A stretch of DNA of 64,000 bases, from positions 62,001 to 126,000 of the forward strand of contig OPYK01000005.1 in NCBI GenBank assembly GCA_900343135.1, in the 5' to 3' direction. Of this stretch, positions 34,991-46,100 are shown in pieces. The stretch's first letter is position 1. The number at the start of each line of letters is the position of its first letter. This DNA is from Atopobium massiliense (GTDB lineage: Bacteria; Actinomycetota; Coriobacteriia; Coriobacteriales; Atopobiaceae). Both the position numbers and the translations under genes were made by a program. The notes under the pieces were generated by a model that was not told where the DNA came from, made no database searches, and saw nothing but the letters and a program-made list of their open reading frames with translations.

Positions 34991-37900
34991 ATGGAAACTA
35001 GCACAAACGCAATCAAAAGTTCCTCACAAGCCGCCGCACAAGGTGCATCCGCGGCTCACACCATTCTTTGCAACGCAGGACTCAATGATAACCAGGCACG
35101 TATTGCCGAAATGCTTAGCTCGCCTGTGTTTGTAGAAGCGGGCGCGGGCTCAGGCAAAACGTTTACCCTTACGCAGCGCATTGTGTGGGCGCTTACCAAA
35201 GGCTCGCTTGATGCCAACCACGCATACATAACCGATCTTTCGCAGGCGCTCATTATTACGTTTACACATGCCGCCGCACGCAGCATTAAAGAAAAAACGC
35301 GCGAGGCGCTGCGCCGTGCGGGTATGCACGCACAGGCGCTGCAGGTAGATGAAGCATGGATTTCTACCATACACGGTATGTGTTTTCGCTTAATTAAGCT
35401 GTATGCCCTTGAGCTGGGTATCGATCCAAATTCGGCGATAGTGTCCAATACTAATAGCGAGTACTTGCTGCACCAGGCGTTTAACGACGTTATGCGTTCC
35501 ATTATGGATAGTGACCATCGCGAGCAGGCGATTTGCGATTTGCTCGCGATGTATCCGCTCAAAGACAAACGCACAGCCGATATTGGCGCGCAATCGGTGG
35601 ATAACACCGTTACGCTGTACGAACTTATATACGGAATAATAACCAAGCTGCGTATGCAGCCTGGTGGCATAAGCGCCGAGCCAATGATATTTGAGCATAT
35701 TGATGGTGCGCATGAAATGCCGATGCCTTCGTTAGATTACCTTATTGAGATGCTCACGCAGTTAAACGAGATAAATCCTAAACGCACACCAACGCAGGTA
35801 GCAAACGCAGATGCCTGCGCGCGCCAGCTTGAGAATTGTATGCGTGCGAAGTGTGAGTGGCGTGATATGTGCCGCTCAGATTACATGAAGGTATGTGCGC
35901 TTTTGAGTGGTATTACGCACGGGCTTGGCAGTAAAAGCGTTCCAAAAGAAATGAAAGCCTGCATGACTGCCATTCAAACATATACACAAACCTGGACAAA
36001 CACGCTTCTGCTCCGGCAGATGAGTCCTGTTACTCGCGCATGTATTACCATTGCCCAAAAGGTAAACAGCCGCTATGCAGCGTACAAACGAAATGCGTGT
36101 CTTCTTGATAACGACGATTTAATTATCGAAGCTCTACGGCTGCTTTCCACCTATCCTGCTGTTGCTCAAGAACTCTCACGCCGCTTTAAGCTTGTTATGG
36201 TAGACGAGTTTCAGGACACCGATGAGGCGCAGCTTAGTCTTATTTCGCGTCTGTCGAATAATGGCGAGCATTTAGCCACAGTAGGCGATGCTCAGCAATC
36301 GATTTATAAGTTTCGCGGCGCCGATGTGAGTGTGTTTATTGGTCGAGGTAAACAGGTTGACCAAACATATCACGTAAAACTTGATGAAAATTTCCGTAGT
36401 CACGAAGCCATTCTTGCGTTTGTTGAAGCTATTTTTGCGCCTACGTGCGGTGGTGGTGCTGGTGACTCTACGGATGCTGCTGCACCGAGCGCCGGGCGTC
36501 CCATTATGAAAAGCTTTATGCCGCTTCATGTAACAAAAGATCGCCACGATGCTATGAATGATGCTGCGCTGCGGGGTTTCCCGCGTATTGACGTAGAAGT
36601 GCTGCATAAAACTGGCAACGCAAGCTATAAAGGGTGTACCGCCGCCATGGTAGCTTCGCGCATTAAAGAATATGCAGATAGGGGACATAGGTATTCTGAT
36701 GTAGCGCTGCTTATGCGAAGCATGACTTCTGCCAGCGTATATGTAGATGCCATGCGAAGCCTTGGTATTCCCGTTGTGGTAAGTGGTGGCTCTGGTTTTG
36801 TTACCACCACCGAAGTAGGCATTGTAGCTGCGCTTCTTCGGGTGCTTGCTAACCCTGCACAAGACGACAGGGGTCTGCGTACGCTGCTTCTTTCAGACAT
36901 GTTTGGCCTTGATGACAACGACATGATTAACCTTGCAAGTATGCAGTGCGATCGCGCATGCGACGCTGCTCGTGATACCAGCAACGCAGCTCAGCCTGCC
37001 ACGTTTATATCGAAGCGCCCAGCGTTCCGCGGGCTTGAATGCATGATTGAGAGTGATTCATTCATATTTGGTCATGTATATTCAAAGCGCGTGCAACGTG
37101 CGCACGATATTTTAATTGGTGCGCGGCATGCACTTGCCGCATATACACCAAGTGAGGCGTGCTTGCGTGTGATTGAGCAGTCGGGCTGGCTTGAGCGTCT
37201 AAGCGCGCGTGGATCTGAAGGCCAGGCGATAATAGCCAACATCCTTGCAGCTATTCGCTATATTGATGAGCTGTGTACAACAATGGGTTTGGGCATTGCT
37301 CGCGCGTCACGTGAGTTTGATTTGTGGCGTGCGTCAGCACGCATTTCGCCCTTTACGCTTGCCTCAGATAAGAGCGATTTTGTTCGTGTTATGACCATTC
37401 ACAGCTCAAAGGGTTTGGAGTTTCCGGTTGTGGTGCTTGCAGATTGGGCACCGGGTCGCAAACGCACCCCCTCCCTTCTTTTTGAAAAACAAGATAATAC
37501 CAGCGCAAACGCAGCAGACAGGATAAACGATAGCGCTCAGACGCAGCCGCAAGCACAGCCGCTAACGCCGCGCGTTCTTGTAATGCCAAAAAAGCGCGCT
37601 GATATGCCGGGTGCGTGTGAATATGACGTTTCGACGCTGTGCGACGCGGATACGCCAAGCGCCGCTGTGCAACACCTTGTGCATAGAGAACACGAGCGTG
37701 ATGCCGAAGAAGCAGCGCGTTTGCTGTATGTTGGTCTTACGCGTGCGCGTGAGTGTTTGGTGCTTTGCCTTTCCGATCATGAAAGCAAAAACAAAGATGG
37801 TGATATACCACTTGAGGAGCAGGTGTACACCGCGCTATTTGGCAGCACGCGTTTTGAGCCCGGCGATTATACCTGCACGTTTGCTGCGCGCTATGCGCAG

Positions 37901-38989
37901 CGCAGTCGCGAGGATGTTGCCGCAGGTATAGAGCCGAAATCTGCAAAAACATACGATATGCGCGTGCGTGTGTGTGCATGTTCAAAAAACAAAGAAACGA
38001 AGCAAATTGCTGTTGTAGCTGGCGAAGCATACGAAACGCTCAACGCTACGTTATTTGATGACGATGCTGCGATATGTGCAGCAAGCACGCTGTTTGTGCC
38101 ATGTGTGCAGCCATCGTGTGCAGGTGGTGCAGCAAAGCCTGCAGCAGGAAGCGACGCTGCAGGCGCCGATGCGCAGGGCGCACAACAGGTCACATGTCCT
38201 GCGCGCCAACGCTTTGCGCTGTATACCTATCCAGAGGCTCAGCCTCTGCATATGAGTTTTGGTCGCGCACAGGAGGGCGTGTACAGTTATTCGTATATGC
38301 AGCACTATGACGCAACGCATCCAGCGAGCGCTCCTGCAGATGCATGTGCAGATACCGCTACCGATAACGCTGCCGATAAACCCGCAGGTAAACCTGGTGA
38401 TATGCCTGCAGCGCCGCTCGCCGCCGCGCCCAAATCTACAGCCACAGCGCCCACGCCCAAAGCTGCCCGTGTTCTTGCCGGCGATGCTACACCTGCTACA
38501 AACTTTGGTAGTGCGTTTCATCAACTGGCTCAACTTATGGTCGAAGAAAACGCGTATCCATCTGAACTGCGTTTTGCTGCCGTGTGCAGGCGCTGGTGCA
38601 TACCTTCAAAAAGCGCTGCGCGCTTGCGCGAGGCTCTTCAGCGCTGGTATACGTCTTCCATTCGCAAAGAGGCGCTTTCGTATCCTTCTTGCGCCGCTGA
38701 GCTCGATTTTATCTATCACTATAAAACGGTGTATGGCGATGTTATCGAAGGTGCGTTTGACCTTCTTGCATACGACGATGCGGCACATAAAGCGCTGTTA
38801 ATCGACTACAAAACAGGTGATGCGAATTTGCCGTACGACGAGGTTTATGCGCGTCACAAACGTCAAGCTCATGTGTATTACAACGTGTTGCGTGCGCGTG
38901 GGTTTACAACCATTACCTGCGCATTTGTTTGTGTGGAGCGCGAAACTAACGACGGGCAACCACTCGTGGTATATTATCAATTCTCGTAA
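34991..38989 (+). CDS. addA: AddA helicase-nuclease
   Basis: 1332 residues. UvrD-type helicase motifs: AGAGSGKT (about 49-56), VDEFQDTDEAQ (about 404), GDAQQSIYKFRGAD, ENFRSHEAI, HSSKGLEFPVV (about 803) and YVGLTRARE. The C-terminal PD-(D/E)XK nuclease has GAFDLL and LIDYKTG (about 1271). With AddB it resects double-strand breaks to 3' overhangs for RecA. Long Ala-rich insertions occur near 1045 and 1125-1165. ATG 34991 is downstream of AAGGAAGTG; AddB and AddA are one unit. Confidence 0.93.
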   Translation: METSTNAIKSSSQAAAQGASAAHTILCNAGLNDNQARIAEMLSSPVFVEAGAGSGKTFTLTQRIVWALTKGSLDANHAYITDLSQALIITFTHAAARSIKEKTREALRRAGMHAQALQVDEAWISTIHGMCFRLIKLYALELGIDPNSAIVSNTNSEYLLHQAFNDVMRSIMDSDHREQAICDLLAMYPLKDKRTADIGAQSVDNTVTLYELIYGIITKLRMQPGGISAEPMIFEHIDGAHEMPMPSLDYLIEMLTQLNEINPKRTPTQVANADACARQLENCMRAKCEWRDMCRSDYMKVCALLSGITHGLGSKSVPKEMKACMTAIQTYTQTWTNTLLLRQMSPVTRACITIAQKVNSRYAAYKRNACLLDNDDLIIEALRLLSTYPAVAQELSRRFKLVMVDEFQDTDEAQLSLISRLSNNGEHLATVGDAQQSIYKFRGADVSVFIGRGKQVDQTYHVKLDENFRSHEAILAFVEAIFAPTCGGGAGDSTDAAAPSAGRPIMKSFMPLHVTKDRHDAMNDAALRGFPRIDVEVLHKTGNASYKGCTAAMVASRIKEYADRGHRYSDVALLMRSMTSASVYVDAMRSLGIPVVVSGGSGFVTTTEVGIVAALLRVLANPAQDDRGLRTLLLSDMFGLDDNDMINLASMQCDRACDAARDTSNAAQPATFISKRPAFRGLECMIESDSFIFGHVYSKRVQRAHDILIGARHALAAYTPSEACLRVIEQSGWLERLSARGSEGQAIIANILAAIRYIDELCTTMGLGIARASREFDLWRASARISPFTLASDKSDFVRVMTIHSSKGLEFPVVVLADWAPGRKRTPSLLFEKQDNTSANAADRINDSAQTQPQAQPLTPRVLVMPKKRADMPGACEYDVSTLCDADTPSAAVQHLVHREHERDAEEAARLLYVGLTRARECLVLCLSDHESKNKDGDIPLEEQVYTALFGSTRFEPGDYTCTFAARYAQRSREDVAAGIEPKSAKTYDMRVRVCACSKNKETKQIAVVAGEAYETLNATLFDDDAAICAASTLFVPCVQPSCAGGAAKPAAGSDAAGADAQGAQQVTCPARQRFALYTYPEAQPLHMSFGRAQEGVYSYSYMQHYDATHPASAPADACADTATDNAADKPAGKPGDMPAAPLAAAPKSTATAPTPKAARVLAGDATPATNFGSAFHQLAQLMVEENAYPSELRFAAVCRRWCIPSKSAARLREALQRWYTSSIRKEALSYPSCAAELDFIYHYKTVYGDVIEGAFDLLAYDDAAHKALLIDYKTGDANLPYDEVYARHKRQAHVYYNVLRARGFTTITCAFVCVERETNDGQPLVVYYQFS

Positions 38990-39062
38990 GTTTGTACGCA
39001 TAAGGTTTACAATCACGCGCGTGCTGCTCATGCAGCGCGCACGATGGTTATAAGGAGCAGGC

Positions 39063-42000
39063 ATGCCTTTTGTTCATCTTCATAATCATTCACAGTTTTC
39101 GATATTAGATGCTGCAACATCCATACAGCGTATGGTAAAAGCTGCTGTTGAGCGTAACATGCCCGCACTTGCCCTTACCGATCACGAGTATATGTTTGGT
39201 GTGCCCGACTTTGACTTGGCGTGTCGCAGCTACAACGATGCGGCTGCCGATATGAAACAGTGGAAGCACGACGTTGAGTGTTTTAAAAAGAAATGGGATA
39301 ACCCCGAGCCTGCGGCTGATGCTGCGGATGCGCCGCGCCATGAGCAGGTGCACAGACAGTGGCACGAGGATATGACCATTTGGAATGAAACGCACGATAT
39401 TGCCAAGGTGCAAGAAAATAAACCGCCGCGCATTATCACGCCAATTTTTGGCTGCGAGGTTAACCTTATACCGGATAGTTGTATTGAGCGTGGTACTACG
39501 CAAACGCGGTATCACTTGCCCTTGCTCGTAAAAAATAACCAGGGCTACCACAACCTTATGAAGTTGGTGTCTGAAGCCTCAAACAAAATGATGTATTATC
39601 GTCCGCGCGTTACCCTGGATATGCTGCGTACCTATCACGAGGGGCTTATATGCCTCAGCGGCTGCTACCAGGGTGTTATTGCACGCATGGTAGTGCAGCA
39701 CGCGATGGATGAGGCAGAAGGTTGGGCACGCGCGCTGCAGGACATTTTTGGCGATGATTTTTATCTCGAACTCCAAGACCACAATATTTCGCTCGACTCG
39801 TGGGGCGGCATGACCGAAACCGATATTGCACACACCATTTACGACATGGGCAAAAAGCTGGGCATTGCCACGGTTGCAACTAATGACAACCACTATTTTT
39901 CGCGCGACGATGTTGAAACGCGTGATTTGTTAAGCTGCATTTCTGCAGGTACGCACCTTGATGAGTCGTATCAAACCACGCTGCCGGGTTCTGAGTACTA
40001 CATGAAAACGCAAGAGGAAATGTCCTCGCTGTTTTCGTGGGCACCCGATGCTATTGAGCAAACCTATGCCATTGCGCAAAAGTGTAATTTTGAGCTCGAC
40101 TGGACAAACATGTACCTGCCCAAGTTCCCTGGTCTTCGTGAAGGCGAATCATCGGAAGATCGGTTTCGTGCCGAATGTGAGGCAGGTCTTGCGCGTAAGT
40201 ATGGCAAGGATTGGGAACATACGGTTATTAACGGCGTTAATGTAAAGGAACGCTTTGAATATGAGTATGGCGTTATTTGTTTTAAGGGCTTTGCCGATTA
40301 CTTTTTAATCGTGCAAGAGTACGTGCGCTGGGCAAAGGAGCACGGTATTGGCGTTGGACCGGGACGTGGTTCGGCGGCAGGTGCTATTGTTGCCTACGCG
40401 ATGGACATTACTACCTTTGACCCGCTCGAAAACGGGCTGATGTTTGAGCGTTTTTTGTCGCCCGAGCGTACGGAAATGCCCGATATCGATATGGACTTCG
40501 ACGATGAGCGCCGCTTGGAAGTGGTGCAGCACGTGCGTGAGCTGTATGGCTCGGAGCGTGTGTGCCACGTTATTACCTATTCAACCATTAAGGCAAAACA
40601 AGCGATTAACGATGCTGCGCGCGTGCTTAATTACCCTGTTTCGCTGGGACAAAAGTTGTCCAAGATGATCTCAAACGATCCTAAGGTAAAACTTTCTTAT
40701 GTACTCGAAAAAACCGACGGTAAAGAGGACATGTACAACCCCGATTTTTTGAAGGAGTACGAAACAAATGCCGATGAGCGGCGCATCATTGATGCTGCCC
40801 GCGCAATCGAAGGCCTTACGCGTGGGGAGGGCGTGCATGCCTGCGCCGTGCTTATTGCTCCAACACCCGTAAACGATCATGTGCCAACCAAGCTCGATAC
40901 CAAGGGTGGCGTAGAAATTACGCAGTACGAAGGCCATTCGGTGGCGGATATGGGCCTGTTAAAGATGGACTTTTTGGGCTTGCGTACGCTTACAGTTATC
41001 TCAAAAACGCTCGAAAATATACGCACGCGCTACCCCGATTTGTCGTTGATAGACACGTTTTCGCCCACCGTTAAAGCGGCGCTTAAAGAGGGTGCAACCT
41101 CGATTGATATCGACCCGGCAAAGATTGATTTTAGCGATCCTGCCATTTATAAGCTGCTGAGCTCGGGTCATACGGCAGGCGTGTTTCAGGTTGAGTCGGA
41201 AGGCATGACGGCAACCATTAAAAATATGAAGCCGCGCGAGTTTCGCCAAATTGTTGCTCTTATTGCGCTGTATCGCCCCGGTCCTTTGGGTGCAGGTATG
41301 GTTACCAGCTACATTAACCGTATGAATGGCCGCGAGCCTGTTGTGTTTTACGACGACCGCCTTTCGGAGATTTTGGACGAAACCTACGGCACTATTGTGT
41401 ACCAAGAGCAGGTTATGCAAATTTCGGTAAAGATGAGCGGCTTTTCGAAGGGCGAAAGCGACTCGCGTATTCGTAAACCGGTGGCAAAAAAGAAGATTGC
41501 ACTGCTCACAAGTACTATTTTTCACTGGGAAAATGGTAAAGACGAAACTACCTACGATCACTGGATGGGTGGCGCGAAGGCAAACGGCTACAAAGAAGAC
41601 GTTGCGCAAAAAATTTGGGACGATGTCCTGGAATTTGCAAGCTACGCGTTTAACAAGTCGCACTCGGCAGGATACGCCATTTTGGTTATGCAAACGGCCT
41701 GGTTAAAGGCACACTTTCCGCGCGAATACATGGCGTCGGTGCTTACGTCGTACATGGGCAAAACCGATAAAATTACTCACTACATTTCGGCGTGTCACCA
41801 TGAAGGCATCGATATTTTGCCGCCCGATATTAACGAATCGCGTCGCGATTTTACTGCAACGGCGCAGGGCGTGCGCTTTGGCTTTGCCGGTATTCGCGGC
41901 GTAGGCGAGCAAGTAGGCGAGGCCATTATGCAGGAACGTGCAGATCATGGCTCATTTTTGCACCTGCACGATTTTGTTAATCGTAGCGATTCTGCCTGCG

Positions 42001-42971
42001 CAAATAGGCGCGTCGTTGAGGCGCTCATTAAAGCGGGCGCATTCGATGCATCGGGGTATCCGCGCTGCCAGCTTATGGGTTTTGTTGATAAAAACAACCC
42101 TAAAAACATTCTTGATAGTGCAGCTAAACAGCAAAAAAGCCGTTCGATGGGGCAGCTGTCGTTGTTTGATTTGTATGGCAACGTTGAAGGCTCGGGCTTT
42201 GAGCAGCATATTCCACCTATCGATCCAAACGATAGCTGGGATCAGGGCTTTATGCTGGCGCAAGAGCGTGAGGTGCTCGGCATTTACGTAAGCGACCACC
42301 CGCTTCGCCCATATCATGTGGCAGTTGAGCGTTCGCGTGATGTTTCAATTTCGCAGCTTGAGGAAACGCGCGAGGTGCACGACGAAGACGGCTCGCTTCT
42401 GCGGCTTGAATATACCGTTGCCGATCACCAAACCGTGCGGTTAGCTGGTATTATTTCGGCCTCAAGCGTTATTGTTACGCTTACCAAAAAACAGCAGCAA
42501 ATGGCGCGTTGTATGTTGAGCGATGAAGAAGCCGAAGTTTCGATGGTGGTATTTCCAAAAGTGTACACGGGCTCTGCGTCGCTGTTGCGTGGCGAAGATG
42601 CGCGGGCAACCGATGATGCAAGCGATACCATATTTGTGCAGGTAACGGGCACTGTTGAGCGCTCCGATAGGGGGCTGCAAATTATTGCGCAAGAGGTGGT
42701 GCCGCTTAATCGTGATGTGTCGTACAATTCTATTCACCTGCTTGAAGTGCGGCTTGCAAGCTCAAAGCTTACGCAATCAACCATCCGCGCGCTTAAAGAC
42801 ACGCTTGACAGATATCCGGGGTATGACAAAGTGGAGCTGTTGTTTGAAACGTCCGATCACGAGTGCATGCATATGGAAATACCTTGTCAAATTAACGCAC
42901 AAAGTAAACTGTTGCGTGCAGAAATTAAGCTCTTATTTGGCGAAGACTGTACGATTGCGGTGTTTGCATAG
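39063..42971 (+). CDS. dnaE: DNA polymerase III alpha subunit
   Basis: 1302 residues, DnaE1 class. PHP domain at the start (FVHLHNHSQFSILDA) with a charged insertion of about 80 residues (50-130) relative to typical DnaE. The palm has GPGRGSAAG (about 433) and PDIDMDFDD (about 473) with catalytic aspartates. Helix-hairpin-helix and OB-fold regions follow, ending in a tau-binding-like tail. AAGGAGC precedes ATG. It is the replicative polymerase core. Confidence 0.96.
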   Translation: MPFVHLHNHSQFSILDAATSIQRMVKAAVERNMPALALTDHEYMFGVPDFDLACRSYNDAAADMKQWKHDVECFKKKWDNPEPAADAADAPRHEQVHRQWHEDMTIWNETHDIAKVQENKPPRIITPIFGCEVNLIPDSCIERGTTQTRYHLPLLVKNNQGYHNLMKLVSEASNKMMYYRPRVTLDMLRTYHEGLICLSGCYQGVIARMVVQHAMDEAEGWARALQDIFGDDFYLELQDHNISLDSWGGMTETDIAHTIYDMGKKLGIATVATNDNHYFSRDDVETRDLLSCISAGTHLDESYQTTLPGSEYYMKTQEEMSSLFSWAPDAIEQTYAIAQKCNFELDWTNMYLPKFPGLREGESSEDRFRAECEAGLARKYGKDWEHTVINGVNVKERFEYEYGVICFKGFADYFLIVQEYVRWAKEHGIGVGPGRGSAAGAIVAYAMDITTFDPLENGLMFERFLSPERTEMPDIDMDFDDERRLEVVQHVRELYGSERVCHVITYSTIKAKQAINDAARVLNYPVSLGQKLSKMISNDPKVKLSYVLEKTDGKEDMYNPDFLKEYETNADERRIIDAARAIEGLTRGEGVHACAVLIAPTPVNDHVPTKLDTKGGVEITQYEGHSVADMGLLKMDFLGLRTLTVISKTLENIRTRYPDLSLIDTFSPTVKAALKEGATSIDIDPAKIDFSDPAIYKLLSSGHTAGVFQVESEGMTATIKNMKPREFRQIVALIALYRPGPLGAGMVTSYINRMNGREPVVFYDDRLSEILDETYGTIVYQEQVMQISVKMSGFSKGESDSRIRKPVAKKKIALLTSTIFHWENGKDETTYDHWMGGAKANGYKEDVAQKIWDDVLEFASYAFNKSHSAGYAILVMQTAWLKAHFPREYMASVLTSYMGKTDKITHYISACHHEGIDILPPDINESRRDFTATAQGVRFGFAGIRGVGEQVGEAIMQERADHGSFLHLHDFVNRSDSACANRRVVEALIKAGAFDASGYPRCQLMGFVDKNNPKNILDSAAKQQKSRSMGQLSLFDLYGNVEGSGFEQHIPPIDPNDSWDQGFMLAQEREVLGIYVSDHPLRPYHVAVERSRDVSISQLEETREVHDEDGSLLRLEYTVADHQTVRLAGIISASSVIVTLTKKQQQMARCMLSDEEAEVSMVVFPKVYTGSASLLRGEDARATDDASDTIFVQVTGTVERSDRGLQIIAQEVVPLNRDVSYNSIHLLEVRLASSKLTQSTIRALKDTLDRYPGYDKVELLFETSDHECMHMEIPCQINAQSKLLRAEIKLLFGEDCTIAVFA

Positions 42972-43161
42972 GCTATCGAGTATTATAGTATGACTACCGC
43001 GTTTGAACGTTGTGCGCAGCTGGCACCACGTCTGTTTGATCGCTCCGGTGTTTGGGCAATTCGTTTGAGATTGTAGCAAAAAACAGCTCGCATTCGTGCA
43101 GCGTTTATACGCGGAGCCATTCCACGCGGGTTTATGCTGAACTATTGGCAAGGAGGCTTAT

Positions 43162-46100
43162 ATGAGAATAGCGATTCCACAATGTACCATGTGGGCACAC
43201 AGTCAAAAAGAGGCGCTGTATCGTATTATCTCCGAAGATGCGCGTGCGCATCGTGCGCATGCCGATATTGTTGTGTGGCCGCTTGCTGCCTCGTGGGCGC
43301 TCGAGCCAGGCGCGCCTGCTGCACTAGCGTCACATGACCAGGATGTTGAGCCTGCTGTTCCGGCAGGTAGTGCTGCAGATGTTGCAACTCCTACGACGCA
43401 CACCAGTCACAGTACGCTCGAAATTCTTCACATTCTTGCACGTACTTTGCACTGTCCTACAAGCATTAGCATGAAGCTGATTGATTCACCTTGCGCGCGC
43501 TACATGTCATTTTTCATCTATAATAAGCACGTTTATGCAGGTAACGCCTTTGTATATGGTGGTCGCACATGGCGTGTGGTTTATTCGCGTGAAGACCTTG
43601 AGCGCATCCAAAAGCCCGCCGTGCAGGATGCTACCCAAAAGCAGCGCGCGTCGGCGGCGTTATGCGACATTGTTATTTTGCGCGATGCGCACCCCATACT
43701 GCTTGAGCAGTTTTGTAACGATGCGTCTGATATGCTGCATATGCTACCGCATGCCGTTGAGTCTATGGTTGCTTCCAATCCACATATTCCATCGAGTGTA
43801 TCTACGCTTGTGTATGCGCAGGCACCCGGCTTTGATACCGATCATTGCTATATGGGTGGCAGTTTTGTTGCGCTGCCACAAGCACAGGTTGTTGCGCGCG
43901 CATCGGCGCAAGACGATGAGCTGCTGCTTGCCGATATTGATGTGCCTGCTATAGTATCTGCGCCGGCAAGCGATCCCAATCCTGGTGTTCTTCTCCCTAC
44001 TACTAATAACGACCTTGAACTTTCCCTTGTAGCTGAAGCCTATCGCACCGCTGCACGTGAACATGCACAGACGCTCGAAGAAGAAAAGCTACGCGCGCCC
44101 GTATTGGTAAACCACTGTGCGGATGTACCGCATTCACTTCGCGCGGTGTATGCCCTTGTGTGGAAGTGTCTTACCTACGCGGTTGTTGATTATATGAAAC
44201 GGAGTGCGCATGCAGATGCTGCGTGTTATGTAGACGGCACGCTTGCAACTAACCTTTTGTGTGTGCTTCTTTGCGACGCGCTAGGAAGCGAGCACGTGCA
44301 TGTTTATCTGCCGCCGAGCCCCATGTGTACGGGTAAGCCTGGTATAAGTAAGCTTATGAAACAAACGGGGGTACACGTGCATACGAGCGACATAACGCTC
44401 CGCGAATATGTGTCTAATGCACCAAAAGCGCAGATAGCCTTAACAAAGTTGCCAATGGTACATGCCGATGTTGCGCAGTGGAGTGCCAATAATGGGTATG
44501 CACTTTTTTCTTCGCTCACCAAACTTTCGTGCCTTACGCGTCGCATGAGCGATCTTGTTACTGCTGCACTATGCCTGCCCTTTGGTGATTTGTACTTTTG
44601 TGATATTTTGCGGCTGGCAGCTGCGCGTAACGACATGTCGCCTGTATTGCCTAGCTGCGTGTATTCCAAGATCGAGCGCACACAGCTTGCAGATGAGTAT
44701 CAACAGATACAGCTTGCAGGTCCAAAAGTACTCGACAATGCATTGAACTGGGCATTGTTTATGATGCACCCGCGCTATCGCCGTGCCATGCTGCATAAAC
44801 AGCCTCGTATTAATCGCAATCCTTCGCCTGAACGCAGTATTATGTGTGAGTATCTCGCAAACGCAGCGGGTACCCGTCGTGCGCAGTTTCCCGTTGTGCA
44901 GCTGAGCGTGGTGCCGTTGCGTGATGTTTTGACGTGCACACATAAACCGTATGCGCATCGGAGCGTTATGGAGCACTATGTTGATTCTTCCTGTGCTGAT
45001 ATTGATACACAGCTTGCTGATGGGTTGCGTGCTGATGGAACAGATGCAGCTACAACGAGCACGCATGCTGCTACAAACGACAGTATTGCGGAGCTTGCAC
45101 AAGCGTTTGGCATAAAAAACGTTGATGAGTTTTCGCAGCTCCTTCACATGGTAAATGGTGATGACGATAACGATACTACCAGCGATACTACCAACGGTGC
45201 CAATAATCCAAACAAGCGTGGTGGCGATGATGTGCCCAGCGACGATGCCGGCGATATAGATGATGACTATGACGATTATGACGATGATGAACTTACTGAC
45301 GAACAATACGATGCATACTACAATGACAGCTATTACGCGGACGGTACCGATCCCGATGATGACGAAGATGAGGAAAACGAAGCCCGAGCACAAGCGATGC
45401 GGCGTTTTTCCGATTTTCTTTTCTCTTCTGATGACAAGGACGATAGTGATGACGCAGACGAGCAAACAAGCGATAGAGACTCTGATAGTGATGATGACGA
45501 GGGGCATATAACTGGCGTTATGTATATTAATGGCGCGAGCAATCCCGAAGACATTGCCAAGCAGTTGCACGATGTGTTTTCTCGCATAAAAAAATCGGCG
45601 CGTGACCACAACGGTGATGTGCATCACATAGAGGCATCTGCTGAGCTTACCGATATGGATGGCGAGCCTATTGATGTATCAAAGTTGCCCCCCGAAATTC
45701 GCAACAAAATTGAAGCTATTGAACATGCACTTACGGAAATGGGTGCCGAGATTTCGCATTCGCATGCTCATAAGGATGAGGATGACGAACTTGATGAGCT
45801 TGATGACCTTGATGAAGCAGATGCGGATGATGAGCCTCATGTGCCCGATGTGCAAGACACCATTCAGCGTGCACTTAATGCAGCAGGTGCCGGTTCGCTT
45901 GACGAATTTTTGCAGAATTTGGATGAGGACGACCTCGATGCGCAGCTGTATAGACCTGCAGGTAGGGTGGATGCAGATGGTGTGGTGCATGCGCCAACAC
46001 CAGACGAGATGATTGTGCATTTAATGTCGTCCATCGAAGTTGCTGCCCATGGTAACCCCGATTCAGGTTTTTACATTATGGATGCATTATTAAATTCGAT

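Noticed and set aside
42990-43076. 28-codon ORF between dnaE and the NadE-like gene
   Set aside because: No ribosome site and no recognisable peptide; could be chance in a 190-bp spacer.
44569-45627. 352-codon minus-strand ORF rich in Ile/Val
   Set aside because: Antisense to the acidic tail of the NadE-like protein (GAT/GAC codons read backwards as ATC/GTC).
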